A stretch of 46,918 nt of DNA from Legionella qingyii (GTDB taxonomy: Bacteria; Pseudomonadota; Gammaproteobacteria; Legionellales; Legionellaceae), in contig NZ_QHJG01000033.1 in NCBI RefSeq assembly GCF_003184185.1, forward strand, positions 7,407 to 54,324, read 5' to 3'. The notes beneath the pieces were generated by a model that worked only from the letters and a program-made list of their open reading frames with translations, ran no database searches and was not told where the DNA came from. The first letter of the stretch is position 1. The number at the start of each line of letters is the position of its first letter. A program made the position numbers and the translations under genes. Positions 33,675 through 43,657 of this stretch are shown here, in pieces.

Positions 33675-33889
33675 GGGATAACAAGCTAATTTAAGGGGAA
33701 AAGAACGTATACTTTTTGGTTTACTTTTTCTACTGAACTGTCGTTAGCTACAATTATTTTTTAAAAAACTAATAGATACATACGCGAGAGATCGTTCCAC
33801 AGGCTGTTTAGTCCCGTCCTAGTCGGAAGCACACCACTGAACTAATTCACAGTAACTTTTGTTCAATCTTTAAACTTAAGAATCGCTCG
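33675..33889. other. Convergent spacer
   Basis: These 215 bases lie between two genes that point toward each other. A stop-free rightward frame without a start codon crosses part of it. No strong terminator hairpin is obvious. Confidence 0.4.
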
Positions 33890-35266
33890 AATTGAAAAAT
33901 TCTCATGTCGGTTTCCTCCTTATTTAAAATTTATTATACGATATCGTTAATCTTTCTTGGTGTTAGGGGGGGGTGTTTATTATATACGCCACCGCGAGGG
34001 GTATTTGGTTTATGAACTAACCGTTTATCGTATTTGTTGCTATTTTTCCGAATTAGAATTTATAGCTATTCCATTTATATTAAGAAAAACCGACTTTATT
34101 TTTTTATATTCGGTAGAATTTTTCTCGTGACTTGTGTTTTACATTTCGCGGGGGGTTTGTACGGTATTGCCCTACTTTTTTATTTTAGGCTAGTGGCAAT
34201 TATGTCGTTAGTATAATAATTAGTTGTATTAAAAAAAACAAAAAAGATTTTTATTAGGGTGCGAGTAATATAGAGGTCGTTAAAAGTTACCTTTTTGTTT
34301 TCGCGTGTCTCCATTTATGTTTTATCGTAGGACCATTAAAAATCTTTACTTATTTACTTATTTATTTGAAGGTGGATTTCACTGTCTTTTCCGTGTATAG
34401 TAAGGGTTTTAGTGCGGTTCGAGACAACAAAAACGTGTTATTAGTGCTGCTAATTACATAAATTTCGCAAAACCTATGGTGGTGTAGCACTTACCAACAT
34501 ACTCTTTTTAGCAATGGTAACGTTTGAAATATCGGTTTCGTTTAAACCGGTAAAGTCGGCGAGGATATCGTATTGGTTCGGTGGTCTATAGGTTACTGTA
34601 CTAATGTTTTAGTGGATTAGGACGTTTTTAATTTCCTTGAGGCATTTTTTTATTTGCGAAAACTTATAATTCTAGCTGAACACTATTGGGAAAATTAACT
34701 CAACCTTCTTTTATATTTTTTAAATTACATAATCTTTGATGCCTTTGTTTGTATTACGGACAGTGAGGTATTGGTCGTATATTGTGATAGTCTTGCTCAG
34801 GTCGAACTTATTTACAAGATTAATTTAACTAGGTTTGTTTTCGGTTACGTAAAAGAACCTCGGATTCGGTTAGTTCAACCTAGCGATTTTATAACGAACC
34901 CTAGTACTCATTTCGATTTATTTACTAAACGGTTATTAAGCATAATGGTCCTTCGTATCTCGAATAAACTGAACGTTTATTTTAGTAACCTTACGTATTC
35001 TTCTTTGACGAACTCTTTTGGTCTTTAGGTCGTAAATTCGTTTATGACAGGTATCGAACAAAACAACTGCGATGTGGAGGTTTTGCTTTCTAACGTAGTG
35101 GGACAGGTTCTGTTTTTTACCACTCGTTTTATAATTATTTGCAAACATTTTAAAGGTTCCAAGGTATAAGTCGTCCTGAATTATAAGAACAGTATTAACC
35201 GTCGTATTTATAACGTTGTTCGAAGCGTTATTGTTCTGGATAAGGTATTATCTTCTAGACGAAGTA
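33890..35266 (-). CDS. Wzx-type oligosaccharide flippase
   Basis: It is 458 residues with about 12 hydrophobic segments. The N-terminus KQIFYYGIGLVIAKLVAIF, with LPIMTRILSPAEYGTLE, is the characteristic opening of Wzx/MATE-like polysaccharide transporters. VPLGVEL-type later segments such as FLEKTKKIMLINNMIAVLTV also fit. It should flip the undecaprenyl-linked repeat unit to the periplasm. The start overlaps the end of wzy (AGATGA) and AAAGG precedes it. Confidence 0.9.
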
Positions 35267-36645
35267 GATCGGAAAGGATGTCATAGTGGCTAGCAACATA
35301 ACTACGAAACACGGTTACGTTATCAGTCTCGTTTTTTTTACATTTTTCCGGTTCATTTGGGAACCCAATCTTTTCATGAACTTTATGTTTTTGGTTATTC
35401 AGGCCTTATGTTAGGAGCACGGTTTTAACCTATTTATCAAAAAACGAGTTTAACGCTGTCTACGAAAAGACATTATATATGTTATAAAAATACGCGTCAA
35501 AAATAACGTCTTTACTACGTCGTTTATATATTTTAATTTGGATATTTTGGTCTAAGACGTTCGTGGGGCTTGGTTGATGATACGTGCCGCACAACAACCA
35601 ACAGGGTATGTTCTCGTATTAATATTATTAACAGATCTTTGGGTAACTATGGTTGTGGTTTTTGTCCTACTACATAACGGTATAATTGCCGTCAAAGGGT
35701 CCGTATTTAAGCGGGGTACCGGCTAAGTAGTTCACAGGGACCGAGCTATGGAGGTTGTGCCTGTTTATTTGATGACTATTTGTTTATCTTATCTTCGTAG
35801 TATTTTTATCAATTTTTTTAATGATTACTAAACCCGAAATAAACTACACATCGTTTTATTGATTGCTATTGTTAATTACGGTAATTAGGCGGTGCTGAAA
35901 CTCAAAGTTTTTATCGAGGTTATTGTTACTAACGGGGTTTTTTTGGTTACTTAGAATAATCTTTCCTTGATCTACTCGACTGCTGGTATGATGTTGTTTT
36001 TGATTTTCCTTTATTATCACAATTTCGATTTAGTAAACCCAGACGTTAACGTCTCATTGGGGGTTCTCAACGAGAATGATGAAGGTGTTCTACAAACGGG
36101 AGTCGTTTTATTATTACACAGTTGTTTCTCTCTCTTTATGGTGAATTATGTTAATTTTTGTGTTAATTGAATATACGAAAAAGCGAACAGTGGCAGGTAC
36201 AATAGTATTTTTTTTGTTACTTTTAAAATTACATACATAGGAAGGTCATCGGTTTACTTCAAACCTCCGATATTCGGTTATGGTATGAGCACGATTGGGT
36301 ATGTTTCTTCTCGTATTTTATCCAGTAAAGAGATGCGGTTATTTAAAAATGAGCGGGATTAACTCGTAACTATGAATTCGATTCATACGGATTTTAACGT
36401 TTTTAATTACCGTCTACTTCACTTATTTCAGGACCCTATTAGAGTACTTTCGCTTTATTTGTATTATATTTTTTGTCATACGGTTTGTTCATTCCTATAC
36501 GCTTTCTTTTTTGGTTGTAGTACTATGGCTTACCCCGATTTTATTTCGGTATACATCATAAGTTTCTCTCCTATTTATAATTTGACCGATGCGGTTATCG
36601 CTGATTACTAACAGGATTGGCAAGTAAACAGGTAGCTAATTAGTA
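35263..36645 (-). CDS. O-antigen ligase/polymerase-type protein (Wzy-like)
   Basis: It is 460 residues with about 11 TM segments. The conserved ETQSRGGLMAL has Arg at about residue 251, and the long periplasmic loop carries HHPVFGVGINGF, then HSSWFGVLAESGFIGL, the O-antigen ligase/Wzy signature with conserved His and Glu. It should polymerise the flipped repeat units. It is the first gene of a two-gene leftward unit with wzx; the start site has a weak ribosome binding site. Confidence 0.9.
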
Positions 36646-36880
36646 CAAATTTAAAGTGTGATTTTATGAAGATTGCATCTCATGAGGAGACTGATCTTTT
36701 TAAGAGAATACAATATCTTCAGCACATTCAACCTTTATTTTAAGAATAAAAGTACTATCGTGTTCTATCTAGGTTATGTAGTTAAATTGCCTAACTAAAA
36801 AGAGCGATAACAAACCGTACGTTGTTTCTGACGACGATAGAATCATTATATTACTGTCCATTTATGAATTCCCTGATATA
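36646..36880. promoter_or_regulatory. Divergent spacer between wzy and galE
   Basis: This spacer of 235 AT-rich bases must hold both promoters. Short stop-bounded frames without starts are present. I see no clear operator. Confidence 0.4.
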
Positions 36881-37885
36881 TACTTTGAAAATCACTGTCC
36901 TCGTTGACCGATATATCCGTCAGTAAAAACGCATAGTCGAGAAGTTTTAGTGATACTAAATCATTACCAACTACTAAACAGTTTATCGAGGTATTTTTGT
37001 GATTTGCGCTAGCTTTGCAACTGGGTTTCTTTTACATTAAAACATGTTGAGCTAAATACACTACTTCTTAGCCACCTAGCTAAATAATCATTTTTGGTTC
37101 TGTAACTACAACAGCAAGTAGAACGTCGATTTTTTTTACATATACTAAGTTATGTATTGGGCGACTTAATAATGTCTCTATTACAGTATCGCTCAAAAAA
37201 GAATAACTTCCGTAATGTTTTTTTATTATAGTTATTTAAAGATAAAAGAAGATGTCGACGACAAATATATCTACGCCCACTATTTGACATATTTCTCTGT
37301 AAGGGGCATACATTAGGTAGGAGAGGAATATCAGTAAGTTTCAAGTACAAACTTTGCTACGATTTACTGATAACGGCACGACTTTTTTTTAAAAGTCGTT
37401 ATAGCAATGCGATAAAATTGCACCGACCTCGTGTAGGGAGACGTAACGAACCGCTTAGTAATAATTTGTCAAGCCCATATAAAGGGCTCGACGAATTTCA
37501 TCGTTGATTTGCTTTTTTTATAAATCTATAGATACCATTACTGATGGGGTGGGGACTACCATGTCGTTAATCTCTAATATAAGTACAATACCTAGACTAA
37601 GTCCCTGTAGACCTACGAAATTTGATAAACCTGTTAGTAAGTCCCAAACTACATAAATTAGATCCTGCACCGCTCCCGACAAGGCAAAACTTAAACCAGT
37701 TGTGAGACCTTTTACTTGAAGTACGATTCTAGGGTATAGTAAAATTTGGTGCGGCAGCTCCTCTAAACACGAGACAATAACGGCTAGGTTGGTTTCGGTT
37801 GGCTAATAATCCAACCGTACGGTTTATATGATATTTTCTATAATAAGTACTACGAACCGTTATAAGTTCGTGTGGAGTAAAAATT
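36881..37885 (+). CDS. galE: UDP-glucose 4-epimerase-type NAD-dependent epimerase
   Basis: It is 334 residues. The N-terminus MKLLVTGATGYIGSHFC has the GxxGxxG NAD motif, followed by VMVDDLSNSS and FVQLDLC. The C-terminus LGWHAKYTIKDIIHDAW is typical of GalE. It supplies UDP-Gal or UDP-GalNAc for the polysaccharide; the exact sugar is not predictable. AAGGGA precedes the ATG. It begins the rightward decoration segment. Confidence 0.88.
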
Positions 37886-38015
37886 TACGAAGTGGATAAA
37901 ACGTATAAAGGATCTTTTTTGATTTGAGTTACATATTTCGCCGTATTTTATACCCAATGTAAGTAATCTACCTCATAGTTTTTAACTTTTTCCTCAAACA
38001 GTATGAAATACTTCG

Positions 38016-38463
38016 TACCTTGTTTAGTACTATCTTTAGTAAGTACTAAATTTACTTAATTTTAGAAACCGGAGTTCGACCTTACTTAATCGGTTTGCTA
38101 AGTTTAGAGGGAATAATGAATTAGTCACCAAGTGACGTACACGTCGCTGAATAGTTGGACTTGTCGACGTTAAATAACAGTCATTTAGTTTATTACTTTA
38201 GCTACGTTAACGTGACGAACAAAATCACTTTTCAGTACCGTATGTTACTTTGGATACGTTTTATAAGAGGTCCTCATGAAGAACCTATACTTCGCTATGC
38301 AATAAGCAAACGTGTTCCAGACCTTCGGGAACTCAAAGAACCGGTTCTACTTGGTACCTTTTGGATAACCTGATTACTGTTAGTAGTCATAGATTGCTAA
38401 TCTTAAATAGGTAAATGTAACTACCTCGTCTACTCAAATCCGTATCTGCGCGAGAAAAAAATT
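38016..38463 (+). pseudogene. Decayed CelD-type GNAT acyltransferase
   Basis: The 5' part (frame of 38016) encodes about 75 residues typical of the CelD N-terminus (SPLLLNQWFTACAATYQPEQ) and then stops at a TGA near 38245. The 3' part continues in the +1 frame with YNETYAKYSPGVLLGYEAIR and ends at 38463. In CelD proteins these two blocks are separated by well over 100 residues, so an internal deletion with frame change has removed the middle. AAAGGAG is still present upstream. It sits just before an intact gene of the same family, which suggests duplication followed by decay. Confidence 0.8.
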
Positions 38464-38534
38464 AATTATTTAATAAGGTCGCTCGTTTTTTTATTTCGCT
38501 AAATAAAAAGATAAATGGCGCCTCTTTTATTTCG

Positions 38535-40205
38535 TACTTACCAGCGTATCTTAATTGACAACCTCTGGTTCGGTTCGTCGACAACTTACTATATTTTAAA
38601 TATTTTTTTACCAGTTAAAATATACTAAGGACAAACATACCGTGACATATAGTTAGAGGACTAAAGCAGACGAGAACCATACTTCATATAATAAGACTTA
38701 CCGTTGGTCACGACCAATGAAACACCTTGTTTCTGTTACTGGAGTGACGAAATACCTGAGAACGAAAAAGGAATTTTTGGTTGTGGGAACGAGTACGGCC
38801 TTGTTAAGTTCGTCTTATGGTACGAACCAATCGACATGGGCTTCATAGACTAACCAAATAATTTTGCCGTACCAAAGTTAACTTTTTAGTAAAATCTAAA
38901 AGTTATGATTCTAAATGGATAGAAGGCGGTAGAGAAGAAGGATAAGAAGTCAGGTAGGGGCTCTACTGCATGTTAGAATAACACGCCTTTTTTTTATCCG
39001 GAAATTAGGTTAATTTACGGGTACTCAACGTTTTCAGAAAATACTTTTTCTTTTTATTTTCGTTTGAATTAGTAGAGTTTTTTAATCCCCTTAATTTTAA
39101 AAATTCTTAATGACTTAACCAACTCAATCTCGCTCAGGAGGGACTTAATTATTTAATAATACTAAAAGCAGTTCCGCGCGAAGTAGTTCAATGAGGGAAA
39201 GCTCTACTACTGTTTTTTGCGAGAAAGAATCATGTTAATAAACATAGACGAGGACTATTCTAAACGTAATGTCATTGAATAGAATTGTTATGAGGATAAC
39301 GACGGTACTATCCTTACTAATCGTTGTTCTACTATGTGAACCTAAACAATGGGTCGAGGGGTAAAAATCGTCTTACAAGTGGACCTTTTAACGTAGATTA
39401 CGATAATCCGCTCATGGAATAATCAGTCCCGATATTTGTCAAACTAGATTGGGGACCACTACTACGGACCTTTCTCGCAAAACGGTTACGCGTACTACTT
39501 CAAAGACTTCAATAGGAAATATTTAAGTCGATAAATGCAAAAGAACATTTCGAAAAACTACCAAACTTTTTTGAGAATTTTGGAATATTTTTGAGAAATT
39601 TATTCCAATCTAGGAAGTAAGTATTTCCTAGGTTAGTTACGTAACGTTTTAATTAAATATCTTATTTTTTAACCTAATTTCTTCTATTGCTTTACACATA
39701 GATGAAAAAACTCGCCAGAAGACGTGTCTTAAAATTCAGACTACTTGCTCAGTTTACGTTAAGTTAGAGACTAAATGAGGTAACACTCGGTACCGTGTTA
39801 GTTATACTAAAAAATAGTTGGCGTAATTTTGCTAAGTTGCGTTTCCTTATATAGATATGATACTGATAACTATTAATGGAACGCTAAATATAAACCTACT
39901 GCTTCTTGGCGTCAAAAAAAAGATAAAAGGTTATAAGTCAATTATAAGGACTTTTCTCGTAGAATAAAATACTGAGTAGCTATGTAGGTTTTAAATCTTC
40001 TTTTCCAGAAATATTTTATTACGAACGGGTATACTATGTACTTCGTAAATGAAAGTGCCTGTAATTTAGATAAATACAAAAACAAAATCGCTCATTAAAT
40101 GGAAAGGCGGTACGATATCTTGTTCGCCCCAAAGTTATAGCTTCAAGTTAAAAATACGTCTCTTCTAAGCCAAAACATTTTTTTACCTACTTATTTGGTG
40201 ATATT
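38535..40205 (+). CDS. CelD-type acyltransferase fused to a second GNAT domain
   Basis: It is 556 residues. Residues 1-360 are CelD-like: TVYQSPDFVCSWYEVYYSEW near 40, and SPGKLHLMLLGEYLISQG with FDLTPGDDAWKERF near 280-320. Residues about 390-556 are a second GNAT module: KSILFYDSSIHPKFRRKGLY, whose RRKGLY matches the acetyl-CoA pyrophosphate loop, then FVLASNLPFRHAIEQAGF. Such proteins transfer acyl groups from CoA (or aminoacyl donors) to cell-surface polysaccharides. GGAG is 10 bases before the ATG. It probably acylates a sugar of the repeat unit; substrate is unknown. Confidence 0.83.
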
Positions 40206-40301
40206 TTGAATTAACTCTATCTATTCCTAATTTGTCAAATGTTCTTGGCCAACAAAATTAAACGACATATATAAATTTTAGAACAGACCCCTCAACTTAG
40301 T

Positions 40302-41555
40302 TACTCGTTGGAGTAATTTCCCCTCTTAATATTCAACTTATTAGGACGAAAATAAAATCCAAACAAACTAGGACCTGAACGACACCATGTAGAAGAACGC
40401 CTACGGTTTCAATTACAATAGCCAAAAAGTTGAAAAAGACGTCCACTTTAGCCTCATATGTGTGCTTTTACGTTCCAGGTAGTCTAGGGAATAGGGTATC
40501 CTGCACTCCTACGTGATAATCTGAAAGAAGAATTTAAATATGTCCTATTATTAACCTGGTCGGAAATAGCGGGCCACAATAAAGGATGTTGTCTAGATAA
40601 ACAAATAACCTATCGTCTTTTACTTCTATATGATTTTTTCATAAAAAATAAACTCGTTGGGAGATTTCTTTATTGGGAAGAAAAGTTTTTATTTTTACAT
40701 GTCTCGGTCAATCGCGAATTACGTCCAAATTTGTATGGAACCTGTTATCTTTAGTTTGTAGAATTACTAGAAGGAGTGAATCTTTTCGAATCAAAGGGAA
40801 ATAATCATTTTCCCCGGCTGAGTTGATGAACCTTTTTTTTATAAGTGCTTTTTCCCTATCTTTAAAGGTCCTTCCGTCTAGAACTTGGCAATCAAACACT
40901 CGAAAACTTTTGCGTTGTTTCACAATAAGAGGTTCTTTAGTAAGGTCCTGGTCTCAGATTAAATTATCTCCAAAGATACTATCGGTGAGTTTTTTCACTG
41001 TATCATTCGAGATAATGGCAAGCTTTTTAAGTAGTCAAAGGCGCCTTTATACCATGTCCAACAAACCAACTTCTTTCAGTAAAGGGGCTCTATCTTTTCG
41101 ATCGGTATTTTAAACAAGTTTTCTTATTCAATTCACCATAAAATTTATACCTTAAATTTAATTTACTTTTTTTACCTAATCGAATAATATAACTTTGGTT
41201 AGAATCTTCGACCCTAGTTTAACCCTATTGAGCTACATAACCACCATTGAAGGGTATAGAGGACAAAGTTGAAGATTGGCTATGTTTTGAAGGTAAAAGG
41301 ATATTCTTAACAAGGTTTATAAGAGGGTAATGAACCTAACTAGGCCACTCACTTCGTTGGAATTATAGAGTTCTTGGTTTGTTTAACTTACGTAAAAAAT
41401 GTAAAAATGTTGCTACCTCTTTTTCATGACATTAATTGTCAACCATGACCTTACTAGGACAAGGAAAGTATTTTTTTACCTCAAATAGGGTGTTTTAAGT
41501 AAGAAACTAAGTCAAATAAACCTTTTTATCAAAGCGATTTGAGGTATTTAGAATT
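40302..41555 (+). CDS. ATP-grasp ligase
   Basis: It is 417 residues. An N-terminal pre-ATP-grasp part (PAFILGLFDPGLAVVHLL, then GFSTFSAGEIG) is followed by FKNKNVQSQLALNAGLNIP, LLVKGADSTTW, VILQEIIPGPESNLIE and LNMEFKLNEKNGLAYYIETN, the nucleotide- and Mg-binding parts of ATP-grasp carboxylate-amine ligases. It could attach an amino acid to a uronic acid of the polysaccharide, in line with the acyltransferase upstream; this is inference. GGGGAG precedes the ATG. It ends 35 bases from the convergent gene. Confidence 0.85.
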
Positions 41556-41590
41556 ACAATAACCAACTTAGTTTGCAGTGTTTATAAAAA

Positions 41591-43294
41591 AATTTAGGTA
41601 TCAAAAAAATTAAAAGATTTTCTTTTATATCCGAACCTTATTTGTAGTTAATTGTGCCGTAAACGCGGTTTAAAACTTTACCACACGTAAGGAACAAAAG
41701 GACCGCCGCCAACTTAAAGCGTTGTTTTGAGAAGAACTTTGCTACACCCCGATTCTCAAAACTAAGCTAATTGGTATTACCTAAAGGGTATAGATGGTCG
41801 CGTCAAAACACTTCCAGCTATTTAATATAGCAAATATTATTTGCCGCAAGGACGACCAGCTGAACTAGATTATAGTGTAAAATGACCTAATTCACGTACA
41901 ACAACGGTACGTGGACAATCACAAAATCTCATGGTTTACTTTTCTACTCTCAATAGAGGTTAAAGAAATACCCATGTTTTATTGGTGGTTATTAGGAATG
42001 ATACGTACTAACAATATAGTTGACGCCCCTTTAGTACATAGTTTTGTCGAAAAACTATGGTAAAAGGTCACCCACAAGCGAAGGTCTCACTATGAACCAA
42101 GCTACGCCTTCTAAGGCCTTACGTTATTTCGCGGGGTAAAAGTGTCTATTCTATTCCTATTCTATTTACAGGACCTCAAAGGTTCTATAATAGAAGAGGA
42201 ACTTTAAGGGAAGGTAATAGGGTAAAATTTATCCTCTAAAAAGGAAGAAGAACATAAACTAGTTTAAAAAGTTTATTATAATAAGGACGGGGGAGAAGTA
42301 TTCCTATATGAGGTTTTCCTAGACGGTATTTTATAAAAAAATCCAGTCTTAAGTGTATAAAATAATTTAAAAGTAGATAACTACAACAAACTTGTTTTCT
42401 AAGTTACCAAAAAAGTTGTTGTGGTTAAGCGGTTGAGTAGTAACATTAAAATCCTACACAATGGTTGGTCCTTATTTATGCCGACGAATGTACTTTTTTT
42501 ATAAAATTGTACAGCTGTAATGACCCAAAGAAAAAATATCGATGAAAAAAAAGAACTCGACCTATTAGCGCTTGTTATAGAAATAATCTTACTTAATTAA
42601 GAACCGTTTGAGCAAAACCCTTTATACATCATGAATTCTCATAACATAGGTCCAATCAAGACATTCAGGGAAATGTTGATTTTACTGATGTTTTATTAAG
42701 AGGAGATACGTCCTACATCGGAGATAGGACCACAAGTCAGTTTGCAACATTACATTGTCATTACGTTAGAAAGAATAGTTTGCAAAGGGTTTTACGGCCT
42801 CCATTCAGAGGTACTATAAGTCCTAGAGGTATTACTTTAGCGGTTTGGGGCTTAAAACGCCGTAAGTTTTTTAGTGGAAAATTTTACGACAGAAGTTTTA
42901 CATTATATTTCAGATTGAGAGACTAGAATTCTAGAAAATTTAGAAGTAGTAGTGTTATTTATCATAGACGGGATGCTAATTATGACACTTTAGATTAAAA
43001 AAAATAAAGTCATAAAACGTTACATGATGAGTATAGACATGCTTGGTATCGAAAATTAAATCCATTCTGATCTATGAATATCTTGTTGTAGGTCTTATTT
43101 TTAGCTCTTAAAAAATTTTCTATTGCGGTGAATGATTCGGAGAAAAAAAATATAACGCCTTGCTACTATTCACGTTCAAGTCGTATGACTCTTAGTTCGT
43201 CGACTCAATTTGTTAAGCGAACGGTGTAACCTTTTTAACAACCCGAACATGATTAATGACGTTTAAATTTTGTTGGTATAAGAAACCCATAGTA
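41591..43294 (-). CDS. Formyltransferase-like domain fused to GIPC glucosamine-transferase-like domain
   Basis: It is 567 residues. Residues about 1-260 resemble a formyltransferase: FAVISTSPTIFPMWQANCL, then FEDSILKGDFLNAAKFGVWR and FHYGDPEYHGDLPPAFWE, with the usual GD-LN-xx-GV-HG pattern altered. Residues about 290-567 match the N-terminal part of glucosamine inositolphosphorylceramide transferase-like proteins: FMADPFGVYPYEEG, KISYLKWDNGREF, HLSYPYLICENG, SRPAGTPFIINDIIYRPSQN. This beta-propeller-like module is found in bacterial loci for surface glycans. The likely role is transfer or modification of an amino sugar. It has its own unit, opposite to the ATP-grasp gene; the start has a weak ribosome binding site. 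Confidence 0.8.
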
Positions 43295-43657
43295 ATTAAA
43301 TAAAAGTCTTTAATCATTAAATATTCTATATTATCAGATCTTTTTTGTCCTAGTGGTGTCTGTTTTTATGGGTTCCGTCGTTATCGTTTCCTTAACTACT
43401 GAAAATGACATTATAATCATGATGTCAAATTACCTGATGGAAATATGGTTGCTATACGTTATCAACGAAATAACATGGAAAGCTCACGGAGTTTGGAAGT
43501 ATTCCTCGACTAAGCGAGTGGCGTTTAAAGGAGGCAACGAACCGGGACTTAGCGGATAGTAGCGATTTTTTGGTCAGGTAGCGATTAGGCTGTAGGGCCG
43601 TACAGGCGCCCCATTGTATACACTAGTTCGCTGTCACGAACGGTGCCTCTTTAAGTG
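43295..43657. other. Spacer with gene-remnant-like open frames
   Basis: Leftward, a frame of about 75 codons (containing RTCRDVGLAMDWFFSDD) runs from 43656 to about 43408 with an internal ATG but no ribosome binding site, and another of about 45 codons ends at 43312. I recognise neither. GC content is higher than around it, so this could be the remains of an inserted element or a lost gene. Confidence 0.35.

Noticed and set aside
33661..33850. Stop-free rightward frame after the GT39-like gene
   Set aside because: It has no start codon or ribosome binding site and shows no recognisable motif; probably chance in AT-rich spacer.
36646..36880. Short leftward frames upstream of wzy
   Set aside because: Each is broken by stops within 30 codons and lacks a start; treated as divergent promoter region.
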